A DNA stretch of 64,000 nt, taken from contig JAEEZX010000022.1 in NCBI GenBank assembly GCA_016292045.1, positions 1-64,000 of the forward strand. The letters are read 5' to 3'. The translations under genes and the position numbers were made by a program. The notes under the pieces were generated by a model that had not been told where the DNA came from, did not search any database, and was given only the letters and a program-made list of their open reading frames with translations. Positions 41,101 through 49,213 of the stretch are shown piece by piece. Position 1 is the stretch's first letter, and each line of letters begins with the position of its first letter. This stretch comes from Bacteroidaceae bacterium (GTDB taxonomy: Bacteria > Bacteroidota > Bacteroidia > Bacteroidales > Bacteroidaceae).

Positions 41101-41443
41101 ACTCAATGCCGCCACTGATCCAAGGACCAAGCAGACCAACGAGGGCTGGTTTGATGACGTGGTTGTAGTACACAAAGTGGCGCTGCTTAATTTTATCGTA
41201 AGCCATCTGCACACGTCCACCCAGTTCGGGCAGAATCATCACCTTGATATACTCGTTCTCGATATAAACGGCCAGATAATCCTTATCCACCTTCTCATCA
41301 CTCATCGTCTCAATAACGGGATAAGGATAGACTACACCACTCGACCCCTGATAAACACGTTTCTCCAGGAACATCGGGTTCTTCTCGGGCTTTCCTACTT
41401 CGTAGGTGGGAATAGTCACGATTTCTCTCCAAGCTTTAACCAT
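38096..41443 (-). CDS. DUF5107 domain protein with TPR repeats
   Basis: 1115 residues, no signal peptide. The N-terminal DUF5107 region (about residues 20-330, with YIKVMILPELGGRVQMAYDK and GIEFNWPQHHRP) resembles sugar-mutarotase folds. From about residue 500 on there are many TPR units (ALRRDPNDIRCLNAMGLWFI and similar). Two in-frame 33-base repeat arrays insert the near-identical peptides NSQFSIVNCQL and NSQLSIVNSQL at about residues 760 and 936, both between TPR units. It starts 11 bases after the sugar transporter's stop. A role in sensing or trimming carbohydrate in the cytoplasm is likely but unproven. Confidence 0.85.
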   Translation of the reverse strand: MVKAWREIVTIPTYEVGKPEKNPMFLEKRVYQGSSGVVYPYPVIETMSDEKVDKDYLAVYIENEYIKVMILPELGGRVQMAYDKIKQRHFVYYNHVIKPALVGLLGPWISGGIEFNWPQHHRPTTFMPVDTCIEENADGSVSVWMSEMEKMFHQKGMAGFTLRPGCAYLEIKGRFYNRTDVPQTFLWWANPAVYVNDAYQSVFPPDINAVFDHGKRAVSSFPIATGTYYKMDYSAGVDISNYKNIFVPTSYMGVNSRFNFEGGYENDTKAGMLHVASHHFSPGKKQWTWGNGDFGRAWDRNLTDESTPEERQKWGFAEEGFRPYIELMAGVYTENQPDFTWLMPYEEKMFTQYFMPYRELGIVKEASKDLVFNINEVADGKMEFKVFATNRQDVCVILRNDNGEVYYKKILTLSPEKVLVETIDVKGTKMNELTFEIRKQFPYGERSVLSWHAESDEIRPIPDSAEAALLPEQIKTNEQLLITGRHLEQYRHATWNPLDYYEEALRRDPNDIRCLNAMGLWFIRKGRFHKAEQYLRKAYKLSIKRNPNPYDSEPLYNLALALKYQGKVDEAYELFWKATWSKGWADAGYFEAAKISVMQGRYEDALGEIDRCMNNNWHNHKARALKASILRYMDKKDEALALIDESLTFDLFNYGCRYEKYLLTGDEAVLAEITEMLRKSAQNYDELALDYAAAGLIDEAKAIWQIAIEEGATSPMTWYYLFAFCGEQDALAKAEVVDSTYCFPNRSEDIIALEAAKAAANSQFSIVNCQLSKAPYYLGCLYYAARQYDLAIENWELSARLDPSFPTVWRNLALARFNKQGRHDEALEYMERAFQLDENDERVFMELDQLYKRLHRPHSERLAFYEAHAELTQRRDDLVLEHATLLNMLGRYEEAKEIIDNRIFHPWEGGEGKVSGQYQMCRLEIAKKILSQQPTDNSQLSIVNSQLQEARQLLEECLVFPHHLGEGKLYGSQDNDFLYFLGRYEEGTAGPTEPAAAMYYNDAKPDKIFYAALCYRKLGQEDKARSLFNKLINYGKQHIFDHVVMDYFAVSLPDLLVWEGDLDEMNLIHCKYMLALGYYGMGDKERALKYLAEVEALDNNHLGARQFRTFIKANF
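38604..38636. repeat. In-gene five-core array, AATTG, 33 bases
   Basis: AATTG starts at 38604, 38611, 38618 and 38625, with AATTA at 38632; spacers are AG, AC, AC, AG. It adds exactly 11 codons to the DUF5107/TPR gene without breaking the frame. Confidence 0.9.
39132..39164. repeat. Second in-gene five-core array, AATTG, 33 bases
   Basis: AATTG starts at 39132, 39139, 39146 and 39153, with AATTA at 39160; spacers are AC, AC, AG, AG. Length, core and reading frame match the array at 38604-38636 in the same gene, although the flanking codons differ. Confidence 0.9.
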
Positions 41444-41449
41444 TGTTGT

Positions 41450-41481
41450 TTATCTAATTACTCTGATTACTTTGATTATTT
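41450..41481. repeat. Degenerate period-9 array at the transporter's 3' end
   Basis: TTATC, TACTC, TACTT and TATTT start at 41450, 41459, 41468 and 41477 with spacers TAAT, TGAT, TGAT. It encodes the odd Asn/Gln/Ser-rich C-terminus (NNQSNQSN) of the transporter and contains its stop codon. The fifth core is unclear. Confidence 0.5.
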
Positions 41482-42773
41482 ATCAACTCCTTCTCCAGCT
41501 CCTCCAGGCTCTTTCCCTTCGTTTCTGGACAGTTGCGGAAAAGATAGATAAAAGCACACATGCAGATGCCGCTATAAATCCAGAACGTACCGCTGCTACC
41601 CAAGGCCGCATTCATAGAGGGGAATGAGAAGGTAAGCGTGCAACAGCCCACCCACAGAGCAAAGGTACAGGTGGCCATAGCGATACCACGCACACGATTG
41701 GGGAATATCTCGGCCAACAGCGTCCAGGTTACAGGACCTAACGTCATGGCGTAAACAGAGATGGCGGCTACTACCAAGGCTACCATCAGCACGCCCGTAA
41801 GGCCCATAAAGTAACAGGTGCCAAGGGTGAAGTAAATCAGTCCCAGTCCGCCCGCGCCAATCAGCATGAGGGTACGGCGGCCCCACTTTTCGATGGTATA
41901 GAGTGCCACGAAGGTAAACACCACGTTGGCGATACCTGTGATGACAATATTGATAAACATACCATCCACATCGAAGCCCGCACCTACGAAAATCTCATGC
42001 GCATAGTTGAAGATGACATTCGTGCCGCACCACTGCTGGAATACAGCTACAACCAAACCTAACAGCAATACCTTGCCGTATTTGTGCTGGAAGAGTTCGC
42101 CCAATCCTGCCTCCCTTCTCCCTTCTTTAACCTTTAACCTTTCACCTTTAACCTTTAAAAAAACCGGACTCTCGGGGATAAAGAAACTCATCAGCAGGAA
42201 CAACGCGGCAGGCAATGTTTCGGCCCAGAACATCCAACGCCATCCCCACGCCAAATTCCAAGCCTGAGACTCGGCCACAGTGGTATCGCGCGCCAACAGC
42301 ATGTTGACGATCTGCGCACCCAGAATGCCTAATACGATGGTCATCTGATTGAGACTCACCATGCGTCCACGAATCTCAGCCGGACTTACCTCGGCAATAT
42401 ACATAGGTGCCAAGGCCGAAGCCACACCAATACCTACACCACCCACAAAGCGGGCTATATTAAACAATATGAAGCTATTAAACAAACCTGTAGCGACAGC
42501 CGAAACCGTAAAGAGCACTGCAGAAAACATCAGCAGGGGCTTACGACCATACCTATCGGCAGCACCGCCTGCCACCATTGCACCTATCAGACAACCAACA
42601 AGGGCAGTGGTCATCGCCACACCCTGCATAACAGGTGAGTCGGCAATGCCAAAGTATAACTCATAAAAAGGCTTTGCACCGCCAATCACCACCCAGTCGT
42701 AGCCAAAGAGCAGACCGCCCATGGCCGACACAGCACAGATGAAATAGAGGAATCCTTTATTAAATCCTTGCAT
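41454..42773 (-). CDS. Sugar porter family MFS transporter
   Basis: 439 residues, 12 membrane segments. The family signatures are GGLLFGYDWVVIGGA, DRYGRKPLL after helix 2, PESPVFL after helix 6 and PETKGKSLEELE at the end. The closest style is the xylose/arabinose/galactose-proton symporters; the sugar is unknown. The cytoplasmic loop after helix 6 contains an in-frame repeat array (residues about 206-216, LKVKGERLKVK). It heads the transporter-DUF5107 pair and faces the AraC gene from beyond it. Confidence 0.88.
   Translation of the reverse strand: MQGFNKGFLYFICAVSAMGGLLFGYDWVVIGGAKPFYELYFGIADSPVMQGVAMTTALVGCLIGAMVAGGAADRYGRKPLLMFSAVLFTVSAVATGLFNSFILFNIARFVGGVGIGVASALAPMYIAEVSPAEIRGRMVSLNQMTIVLGILGAQIVNMLLARDTTVAESQAWNLAWGWRWMFWAETLPAALFLLMSFFIPESPVFLKVKGERLKVKEGRREAGLGELFQHKYGKVLLLGLVVAVFQQWCGTNVIFNYAHEIFVGAGFDVDGMFINIVITGIANVVFTFVALYTIEKWGRRTLMLIGAGGLGLIYFTLGTCYFMGLTGVLMVALVVAAISVYAMTLGPVTWTLLAEIFPNRVRGIAMATCTFALWVGCCTLTFSFPSMNAALGSSGTFWIYSGICMCAFIYLFRNCPETKGKSLEELEKELINNQSNQSN
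42126..42158. repeat. In-gene five-core array, TTTAA, 33 bases
   Basis: TTTAA starts at 42126, 42133, 42147 and 42154, with TTTCA at 42140; every spacer is CC. It lengthens the central loop of the sugar transporter by 11 codons with no frame change. Confidence 0.9.
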
Positions 42774-42802
42774 AACACTTCACATTTTGTTCTTTCCGGG
42801 TG

Positions 42803-42810
42803 CAAAGATA
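42803..42810 (-). promoter_or_regulatory. Promoter -7 element of the sugar transporter gene
   Basis: TATCTTTG on the minus strand, with ATTG 18 bases upstream as a near-consensus -33. The start codon lies about 28 bases downstream. Confidence 0.6.
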
Positions 42811-42921
42811 CGGCATTTTCTACATCTGCAATATGGAAAAAACACCGCAAGAATATGGACTATTTTACGCACCATAAAAAACGCCATCATTTTCGTACGG
42901 TTTTATGCTGTCAAAGCACAT

Positions 42922-42962
42922 AAAAAGCACAGACGGCTACCTTTTTCGGGTAGCCGCCTGTG
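42922..42962 (-). terminator. Intrinsic terminator of the V-ATPase operon
   Basis: Minus strand: CACAGGCGGCTACC (42962-42949) pairs with GGTAGCCGTCTGTG (42941-42928) with one G-T pair, loop CGAAAAA, then TTTTT (42926-42922). It stands 20 bases after the K subunit stop. Confidence 0.9.
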
Positions 42963-42982
42963 TATCTGTTGTCACTTAATCC

Positions 42983-43414
<432 letters not shown>

Positions 43415-43423
43415 TTAAATATT

Positions 43424-43456
43424 ATTTTTTAATTGATAATTGACTGTTGATAATTT
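43424..43456. repeat. Five-core array, AATTG type, between the K and I genes
   Basis: ATTTT, AATTG, AATTG, TGTTG and AATTT start at 43424, 43431, 43438, 43445 and 43452 (period 7). The core is the same as in the two arrays inside the DUF5107/TPR gene. Confidence 0.6.
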
Positions 43457-45365
43457 ACATTACGCACTCTGCATTCTGCAACGGTTCATATCCCGTACCC
43501 TTGCCTTCATAGCCGGAGTTCTTGAAATACTCCACGAAATTCAGACGCAGAGGATGCACGAAAGCCGAGATGGCAGAGAGCAGCAGGTTGAGGGTGTGAC
43601 CGATGAAATATATCAGCCAGGCAGCAACCAAAATACCTTGAGCCGCCATCATATCACCAATCTGATTGAAGGCACTGCCCAGAGCACCGCCCGCCAGACA
43701 CAGGGCATAAAGACGCACATAGGAGAGCACGTCGCCCAGAAGTCCAGAGGCCATATTATAGGTGTCGTAGAGACCGGCCAAAGGATTGATGATAAGAGCC
43801 TTCAGGGGCGATGACTTGAGACGCCCGATATTGTTGAGCAGATAGATGCCCACCGCACTCACGGCTCCGATACCGATGATGACGAAACGCGTGGTTTCGG
43901 GAGAGAGAGTACCCACCATTGAGAGCGTACCCACGATGATACCTCCGATGAGAAGCAGGTTCCAGGCCCACGTGCTAAGCGTAGCAGAGAGTCCCTCCTT
44001 GGCGGTGTAGAGTATGGCCTTGACCATCATGGCAATACACAGATGCACCACACCGATGATGATGGCAGCCGCCATCTGGAAGGAATAGTTGGTGCCGGGG
44101 AACTTACCGCCCACAAAGGCGTAGTAGTCGTGCAAAGGTGTGCCGTCGGGGACATAGTCGATGATGCTGAGACCGAAGAAGGTGCCCAGGGCCAGACCCA
44201 CCAATGTGGTCGCCACACCGAGGGTGAACACCATATCGCCGCAACCGTGGAGCATCTCGCCCACAACGGGAGTCTTACGCGCCTTGCCCATAATCTCAAG
44301 CAGGCCATAGAGCGTGATGATGATGCCGTAGCCTCCGTCGCCCATACAGATGGCGAAGAAGAGGGTGAAGAACGGAGCCACAATGGGCGTGGGGTCCCAC
44401 TCATTGTAACAGGGGAACCCGTACATGCGCGTGAGGCGCTCGAACATACGATTGAAGCGGTTGTTGTGAAGCTGAATTGGTACGTTGTCCGTAGCCACAG
44501 GGTCTCGCATCTCATAGTACGCCTGTTCCTTGGAGAGGAATGCTGAGATATTCTTCTCCTCCTTCACAGGGAACCACCCTTCCATCACCACCACCGTGTC
44601 GAGGGCTGCACGCTGTGTCTTCAGCGTAGCCTCCTCGCGCGCCACAGCGCTCTCGATTTCTCCCTGCAGGGCTATGATGTCACCTATGTTGTCTTCCGCT
44701 ATCTTGTTGCGCTCAAACTCCAGAGCATCGCGCTGGGAAGTAAGAGACGCTATCTCGCGCTCCACCTCATCTAACGACATCTCCGGCAGACGCAGCGACT
44801 GCGCAGCGACGCGCTCACTCTCCTGCCCTTCTATGTCGAAGGTGAGGAAATACACGAAACGCTTGTCACGGTTGATAACCAAAGACGTATATTCGGGGAA
44901 CTTCTCATCGAAACGGCTTGCGGATGCAATACGGTAGTGCTCGCGGATGCCAGCATCGTGCAGCTTCTTCATCATCGCCTTGTCGATGGCACCCCACGGG
45001 CGCAAGTCCTCTGCATCGCGCTGCAACTGCTCCATACGGGGCGTAATCGCTGCGAGAGAGGCTCCTATCTCCTGCACGCGGCGTACCAGTTTCATCGCCT
45101 GCGATGCCTCGATACTCTCCGTCACTCCGGCATTGCCCACAGGAACATCCTCAAGGAAGACACCCGCGAGCTGCTGCAGCGAATAAAGCACATCCTTCAC
45201 ATCACGTTCCTGCTGACGTAGCGTACGCAGCGTGGCGGGTTCCGCCATCGTCTGGTCGCCCGACTTCTGAATGTGTACCACACCCAAAGCCTGCAAGTCG
45301 TGAAGGAAGCTGTCGTATTCCTTGTGGTAGACAAGGAACGTAAGTTTTTTCATCCTCTCAATCAT
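43455..45365 (-). CDS. V-type ATPase subunit I (stator membrane subunit)
   Basis: 636 residues. The N-terminal half is cytoplasmic with coiled coils (about residues 85-125 and 205-250). The C-terminal half from about residue 340 has seven or so membrane helices, including FFTLFFAICMGDGGYG and the region around RLYALCLAGGALG, whose arginine lies in the ion path. Subunit I links the peripheral stalk to the rotor. Its first codons overlap the D gene stop by 4 bases. Confidence 0.92.
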   Translation of the reverse strand: MIERMKKLTFLVYHKEYDSFLHDLQALGVVHIQKSGDQTMAEPATLRTLRQQERDVKDVLYSLQQLAGVFLEDVPVGNAGVTESIEASQAMKLVRRVQEIGASLAAITPRMEQLQRDAEDLRPWGAIDKAMMKKLHDAGIREHYRIASASRFDEKFPEYTSLVINRDKRFVYFLTFDIEGQESERVAAQSLRLPEMSLDEVEREIASLTSQRDALEFERNKIAEDNIGDIIALQGEIESAVAREEATLKTQRAALDTVVVMEGWFPVKEEKNISAFLSKEQAYYEMRDPVATDNVPIQLHNNRFNRMFERLTRMYGFPCYNEWDPTPIVAPFFTLFFAICMGDGGYGIIITLYGLLEIMGKARKTPVVGEMLHGCGDMVFTLGVATTLVGLALGTFFGLSIIDYVPDGTPLHDYYAFVGGKFPGTNYSFQMAAAIIIGVVHLCIAMMVKAILYTAKEGLSATLSTWAWNLLLIGGIIVGTLSMVGTLSPETTRFVIIGIGAVSAVGIYLLNNIGRLKSSPLKALIINPLAGLYDTYNMASGLLGDVLSYVRLYALCLAGGALGSAFNQIGDMMAAQGILVAAWLIYFIGHTLNLLLSAISAFVHPLRLNFVEYFKNSGYEGKGTGYEPLQNAECVM

Positions 45366-45979
45366 ACGGCTTCCTCCTCCATCTGATTTACTGCACGCTT
45401 CTGCTGCAGGGACTTCAATATCTTTTGGGACGACTTGGAGAGGTTCTCCTCGTCCTCCATGAAACGCTTAATCTTACGCACGGCTTCCTGGAATCCCGGT
45501 ATCTGCACCTTCTCGAAGAGGTTGACCTTCTGGGTAGTCTTCTTGCGCGCATGGTCGAGCAGCGTCAGTTTGGCTAACACGAACTCGCGCTCCACAGCCG
45601 TCTTGGCAAGCCCCTCGAGCAGTTTGATGCCGTCGAAGTACCATTTGGGCGCGGAGAAAAGTCCGAAGGGCTTTGCATCCAGGCGTATGGCAGAGAGCAC
45701 AGGAACGCGCACACCGGCTATCTTCTTGACACCGAGCTCCACATCTTTGAGCGACACAAGGGAGGTGTCGAATTCACCCCAGAGGGCGAACATCGCCTCG
45801 TAGCCGTCTATCTGCTGCTGCAGCTTGCGCTCCAGGGCATCGGCCTCCTCCTTGCATTTCTTCACCTCAAGGCGCAGCGCCGTCTCCTTGCTCTTGATGA
45901 TGGGCAGAGTGCGCTGGCGCATCTTGAGGTTCTTCTCAAGCTGCTGGAGCGATGTCTTATTGTATTGAAACTTTATCAT
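45362..45979 (-). CDS. V-type ATPase subunit D (central shaft)
   Basis: I choose the ATG at 45979 (MIKFQYNKTSLQQLEK, 205 residues). An upstream TTG-type start at 46036 would add 19 residues that merely translate a repeat array. The protein is a long helical hairpin (residues about 5-75 and 130-200), which forms the rotating axle between the A3B3 head and the membrane ring. It lies between B and I genes. Confidence 0.92.
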   Translation of the reverse strand: MIKFQYNKTSLQQLEKNLKMRQRTLPIIKSKETALRLEVKKCKEEADALERKLQQQIDGYEAMFALWGEFDTSLVSLKDVELGVKKIAGVRVPVLSAIRLDAKPFGLFSAPKWYFDGIKLLEGLAKTAVEREFVLAKLTLLDHARKKTTQKVNLFEKVQIPGFQEAVRKIKRFMEDEENLSKSSQKILKSLQQKRAVNQMEEEAV

Positions 45980-45985
45980 TATGTT

Positions 45986-46095
45986 AGTTGACGAGTTGAC
46001 GAGTTTACAAGTTGACGAGTGATTTGTATATGACAAGAGAGTTTTTCCAGAAATGAAACAACTTGTCTACTTGTCAACTTGTGTACTTGTCAACT
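45986..46095. repeat. Head-to-head arrays AGTTG x5 and CAACT x5, period 8
   Basis: AGTTG-type cores start at 45986, 45994, 46002 (AGTTT), 46010 and 46018 (AGTGA). The reverse complement CAACT follows at 46059, 46067 (CTACT), 46075, 46083 (GTACT) and 46091. Each array has exact period 8. They fill the spacer between B and D genes and could fold into a hairpin in the operon mRNA. Confidence 0.85.
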
Positions 46096-47417
46096 TATTT
46101 CCAGTAAATGTCGGTGAATTCTTTCTTAATATTAACTTCTTCGAGTTTGAAATACTTGCGGAAAAGGCCCCACGTCACATCGAGCATCTCCTCTGTGTTG
46201 AGGTTCACATCGATGGCGAGCAACTTGTCGGCATACTCCTTGGCGAAGTCCAGACAGCGGTTGTCGTAATCGGTGAGGTCGAAACCGTTCTCCAACTTCG
46301 TCTTTGCATTGGCTGCATCGGCATACAGACGGATTGCTGCGTTCATCACCTGAGAGTGGTCCTTGCGTGTCTTCTTACCTGCCACGAGCTGCTTCAGACG
46401 CGAGAGCGAGCGGAACGGGTCGACAATGACCTTACCGATGTCGGAATCGCGACGCAGGTAGAGCTGACCCTCCGTGATATAACCCGTGTTATCGGGCACG
46501 GCGTGTGTGATATCACCGCCGGAGAGCGTTGTCACGGCAATGATGGTGATACTGCCGCCGCCCACACTTTCGGGGAACTGCACAGCCTTCTCGTAAATCT
46601 TTGCCAGGTCGGAATAGAGCGAACCGGGCATTGAGTCCTTAGAAGGAATCTGGTCCATACGGTTGGACACGATAGACAGGGAGTCGGCATACGATGTCAT
46701 ATCGGTGAGGAGCACAAGTACCGTCTCATGCTTCTCCACAGCAAAATACTCTGCTGCCGTGAGTGCCATGTCGGGCACGAGGAGTCGCTCCACAGCGGGG
46801 TCTTCCGTAGTGTTGATGAAGGAGATGATGCGGTCGAGGGCACCGGCTCCTGCAAACGTGTTGCGGAAGAAATAGTAGTCGTCGTTGGTCATACCCATAC
46901 CGCCGAGGATAATCTTGTCGGCCTTGGCGCGCATTGCCACCATTGCCATCACCTCATTGAAGGGCTGGTCGGGGTCGGCGAAGAACGGTATCTTCTGACC
47001 GGACACCAGTGTGTTGTTGAGGTCGATACCTGCGATACCCGTAGCAATCAGTTCTGACGGCTGCTTGCGACGCACAGGATTCACGGACGGTCCGCCGATG
47101 GGCACTTCCCTGCCCTCAATCTCCGGTCCTCCGTCGATGGGTTGTCCGTAGGCATTGAAGAAACGTCCTGCCAACTGGTCGCTCACCTTCAGCGAGGGCG
47201 ACTTGCCGAGGAACGTCACTTCTGCATTGGTCGGAATACCGCCAGTGCCTTCAAACACCTGCAAGGTGACATCGTCACCCATGATTTTCACCACCTGAGC
47301 CAAACGCCCGTTGATGGTAGCCAATTCGTCATATCCCACGCCCTTTGCCTTAAGAGAACAGGTGGCCTTGGTGATTTGGCTTATCTTCGTATATACTTTC
47401 TGAAATGCTTGTGCCAT
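46095..47417 (-). CDS. V-type ATPase subunit B
   Basis: 440 residues. It is the non-catalytic head subunit: it has the family sequence (GYDELATINGRLAQVVKIMGD-like start and PIPLP-free linker regions) but no intact Walker A lysine loop. The conserved segment GSITIIAVTTLSGGDITHAVPDN (about residues 300-322) and the arginine near RRDSDIGKVI serve the A-B interface. It follows the A gene after a 33-base spacer holding a repeat array. Confidence 0.92.
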   Translation of the reverse strand: MAQAFQKVYTKISQITKATCSLKAKGVGYDELATINGRLAQVVKIMGDDVTLQVFEGTGGIPTNAEVTFLGKSPSLKVSDQLAGRFFNAYGQPIDGGPEIEGREVPIGGPSVNPVRRKQPSELIATGIAGIDLNNTLVSGQKIPFFADPDQPFNEVMAMVAMRAKADKIILGGMGMTNDDYYFFRNTFAGAGALDRIISFINTTEDPAVERLLVPDMALTAAEYFAVEKHETVLVLLTDMTSYADSLSIVSNRMDQIPSKDSMPGSLYSDLAKIYEKAVQFPESVGGGSITIIAVTTLSGGDITHAVPDNTGYITEGQLYLRRDSDIGKVIVDPFRSLSRLKQLVAGKKTRKDHSQVMNAAIRLYADAANAKTKLENGFDLTDYDNRCLDFAKEYADKLLAIDVNLNTEEMLDVTWGLFRKYFKLEEVNIKKEFTDIYWK

Positions 47418-47425
47418 AATCGTAG

Positions 47426-47458
47426 AATGTCAAATGTTTAATGTTAAATATCATTTGC
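47426..47458. repeat. Five-core array, AATGT type, between the A and B genes
   Basis: AATGT starts at 47426, 47433 and 47440, AATAT at 47447 and a degraded TTTGC at 47454 (period 7). It reaches over the A subunit stop codon. Confidence 0.55.
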
Positions 47459-49199
47459 ATTCAAGCATATTATCAATTTGCTTGATATAATCATAATACT
47501 GTTCGCTCTTGAAGGCGGAATAGTTCATCTGCTTGCAGAGGTTTATCATCTTCTTGAAATAGTCCGTCACATCGAGGAACGTGTCGAACGAGTAGTCTTC
47601 CTTGTCGCAGATGCGGGTCACAAGATTCAGTATCTCCTCCTGACGCTCCAACGGAGTCACAGCATCCACCTCATCGAAGGCATCCTGCTGGAGAACGACG
47701 TAGTCGATAACCTCCGACTTCCAAAACGTTACGTGATACTCAACAGGAACGCCGTCGTCACCGAGAATATTTATCTGCTCAGCAATTTCCTTACCGCGCT
47801 GCATACGTGTCTTCAGTTTCTGCACCTTAGGAATCCACTCCTCGTTGATATGCTGCTTGATGTATTCCGCGAATTCGGGATATTCCAGATATTTCGAATA
47901 GGAATCAATGGGATTCACGGCCGGGTAGCGTTTCTTGTCGGCACGATCCTGCTCCAGAGCATAGAAGCAGCGAGCCACCTTCTTGGTGTTTTCCGTCACG
48001 GGTTCCTTCAGGTTACCACCTGCAGGAGACACCGTACCGAGGAACGTGACACTGCCCACCTCGCCGTTATTGAGATACACATATCCGGCACGTCCGTAGA
48101 AGTTTGCCACGAGAGCACCGAGGTCCATCGGAAATGCGTCGGGACCGGGAAGTTCCTCCATACGGTTGGACATCTCGCGCAGAGCCTGTGCCCAGCGGCT
48201 GGTGGAGTCGGCCATCAGGAGCACGCGCAAGCCCATCGAACGGTAGTATTCAGCCATTGTCATAGCGGTGTAGACAGATGCCTCACGGGCAGCCACCGGC
48301 ATGTTTGACGTGTTGGCGATGATGATGGTGCGTTCCATCAGTTTGCGTCCTGTGTGGGGGTCTACCAGTTCAGGGAATTCAGAGAATATCTCCACCACCT
48401 CGTTGGCACGCTCACCGCACGCAGCGATAATCACGATGTCGGCCTCTGCCTGCTTGGAGATGGCGTGCTGGAGCACCGTCTTACCCGTACCGAAGGGACC
48501 GGGAATAAAACCCGTACCGCCTTCCACAATGGGGTTAAAGGTGTCTATCGTACGCACTCCCGTCTCCAGAAGTTTGAAGGGACGAGGCTTCTGTTTGTAG
48601 TTTGTCATTGCGAACTTCACAGGCCAGTGCTGCACCATATCCACCTTGAGTTCCTCGCCCTTCTCTGTGAGGAGCACGGCGATGGTGTCGTGTATCTTGT
48701 ACTTGCCAGCGGGCTTAATGCTCTTCACCGTGGCAACACCCTCCATCTGGAAGGGCACCATAATCTTCAGCGGCTGGTGGTTCTCTTCCACCTTACCCAG
48801 CCAGTCGCTCTGCATGACGCGGTCGCCGGCCTTTACGATTGGTTCGAAATCCCATTCACGGTCGCTGTCGAGAGGTTCGGTATACTGTCCGCGCTTGAGG
48901 AATACGCCCTCCATCTTGTCAAGGTCGTTCTGCAGACCGTCGTAGTTCTTACTCAGCATGCCGGGACCCAGCTGTATCTCCAGAGAATGTCCCGTGAACT
49001 CAGCCTCGGCTCCCACTTTCAGGCCTCGTGTGCTTTCAAAGACCTGAACGTAGACATCGCTGCCCACAATCTTGATGACCTCCGCCATGAGACGGTCACC
49101 GCCCGTGGTGATGTAGCATATCTCACCTTGGAGAACCGGTCCGTCCACACGGAGTGTGACCATGTTGCTCACTACGCCACTTACTGTTCCTTTTGTCAT
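47451..49199 (-). CDS. V-type ATPase catalytic subunit A
   Basis: 582 residues. The P-loop GPFGTGKT lies near residue 230, and the catalytic glutamate is expected in ACGERANEV soon after. The non-homologous insert typical of A subunits, absent from F-type beta, is at about residues 120-200. It hydrolyses or makes ATP in the A3B3 head. It lies between the DUF2764 and B genes. Confidence 0.94.
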   Translation of the reverse strand: MTKGTVSGVVSNMVTLRVDGPVLQGEICYITTGGDRLMAEVIKIVGSDVYVQVFESTRGLKVGAEAEFTGHSLEIQLGPGMLSKNYDGLQNDLDKMEGVFLKRGQYTEPLDSDREWDFEPIVKAGDRVMQSDWLGKVEENHQPLKIMVPFQMEGVATVKSIKPAGKYKIHDTIAVLLTEKGEELKVDMVQHWPVKFAMTNYKQKPRPFKLLETGVRTIDTFNPIVEGGTGFIPGPFGTGKTVLQHAISKQAEADIVIIAACGERANEVVEIFSEFPELVDPHTGRKLMERTIIIANTSNMPVAAREASVYTAMTMAEYYRSMGLRVLLMADSTSRWAQALREMSNRMEELPGPDAFPMDLGALVANFYGRAGYVYLNNGEVGSVTFLGTVSPAGGNLKEPVTENTKKVARCFYALEQDRADKKRYPAVNPIDSYSKYLEYPEFAEYIKQHINEEWIPKVQKLKTRMQRGKEIAEQINILGDDGVPVEYHVTFWKSEVIDYVVLQQDAFDEVDAVTPLERQEEILNLVTRICDKEDYSFDTFLDVTDYFKKMINLCKQMNYSAFKSEQYYDYIKQIDNMLECK

Positions 49200-49213
49200 A
49201 TCTTATTGTCGTT

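Noticed and set aside
45980..46036. 19-residue N-terminal extension of V-ATPase subunit D
   Set aside because: It only translates a period-8 repeat array; family members begin at MIKFQYNKT, coded at 45979.
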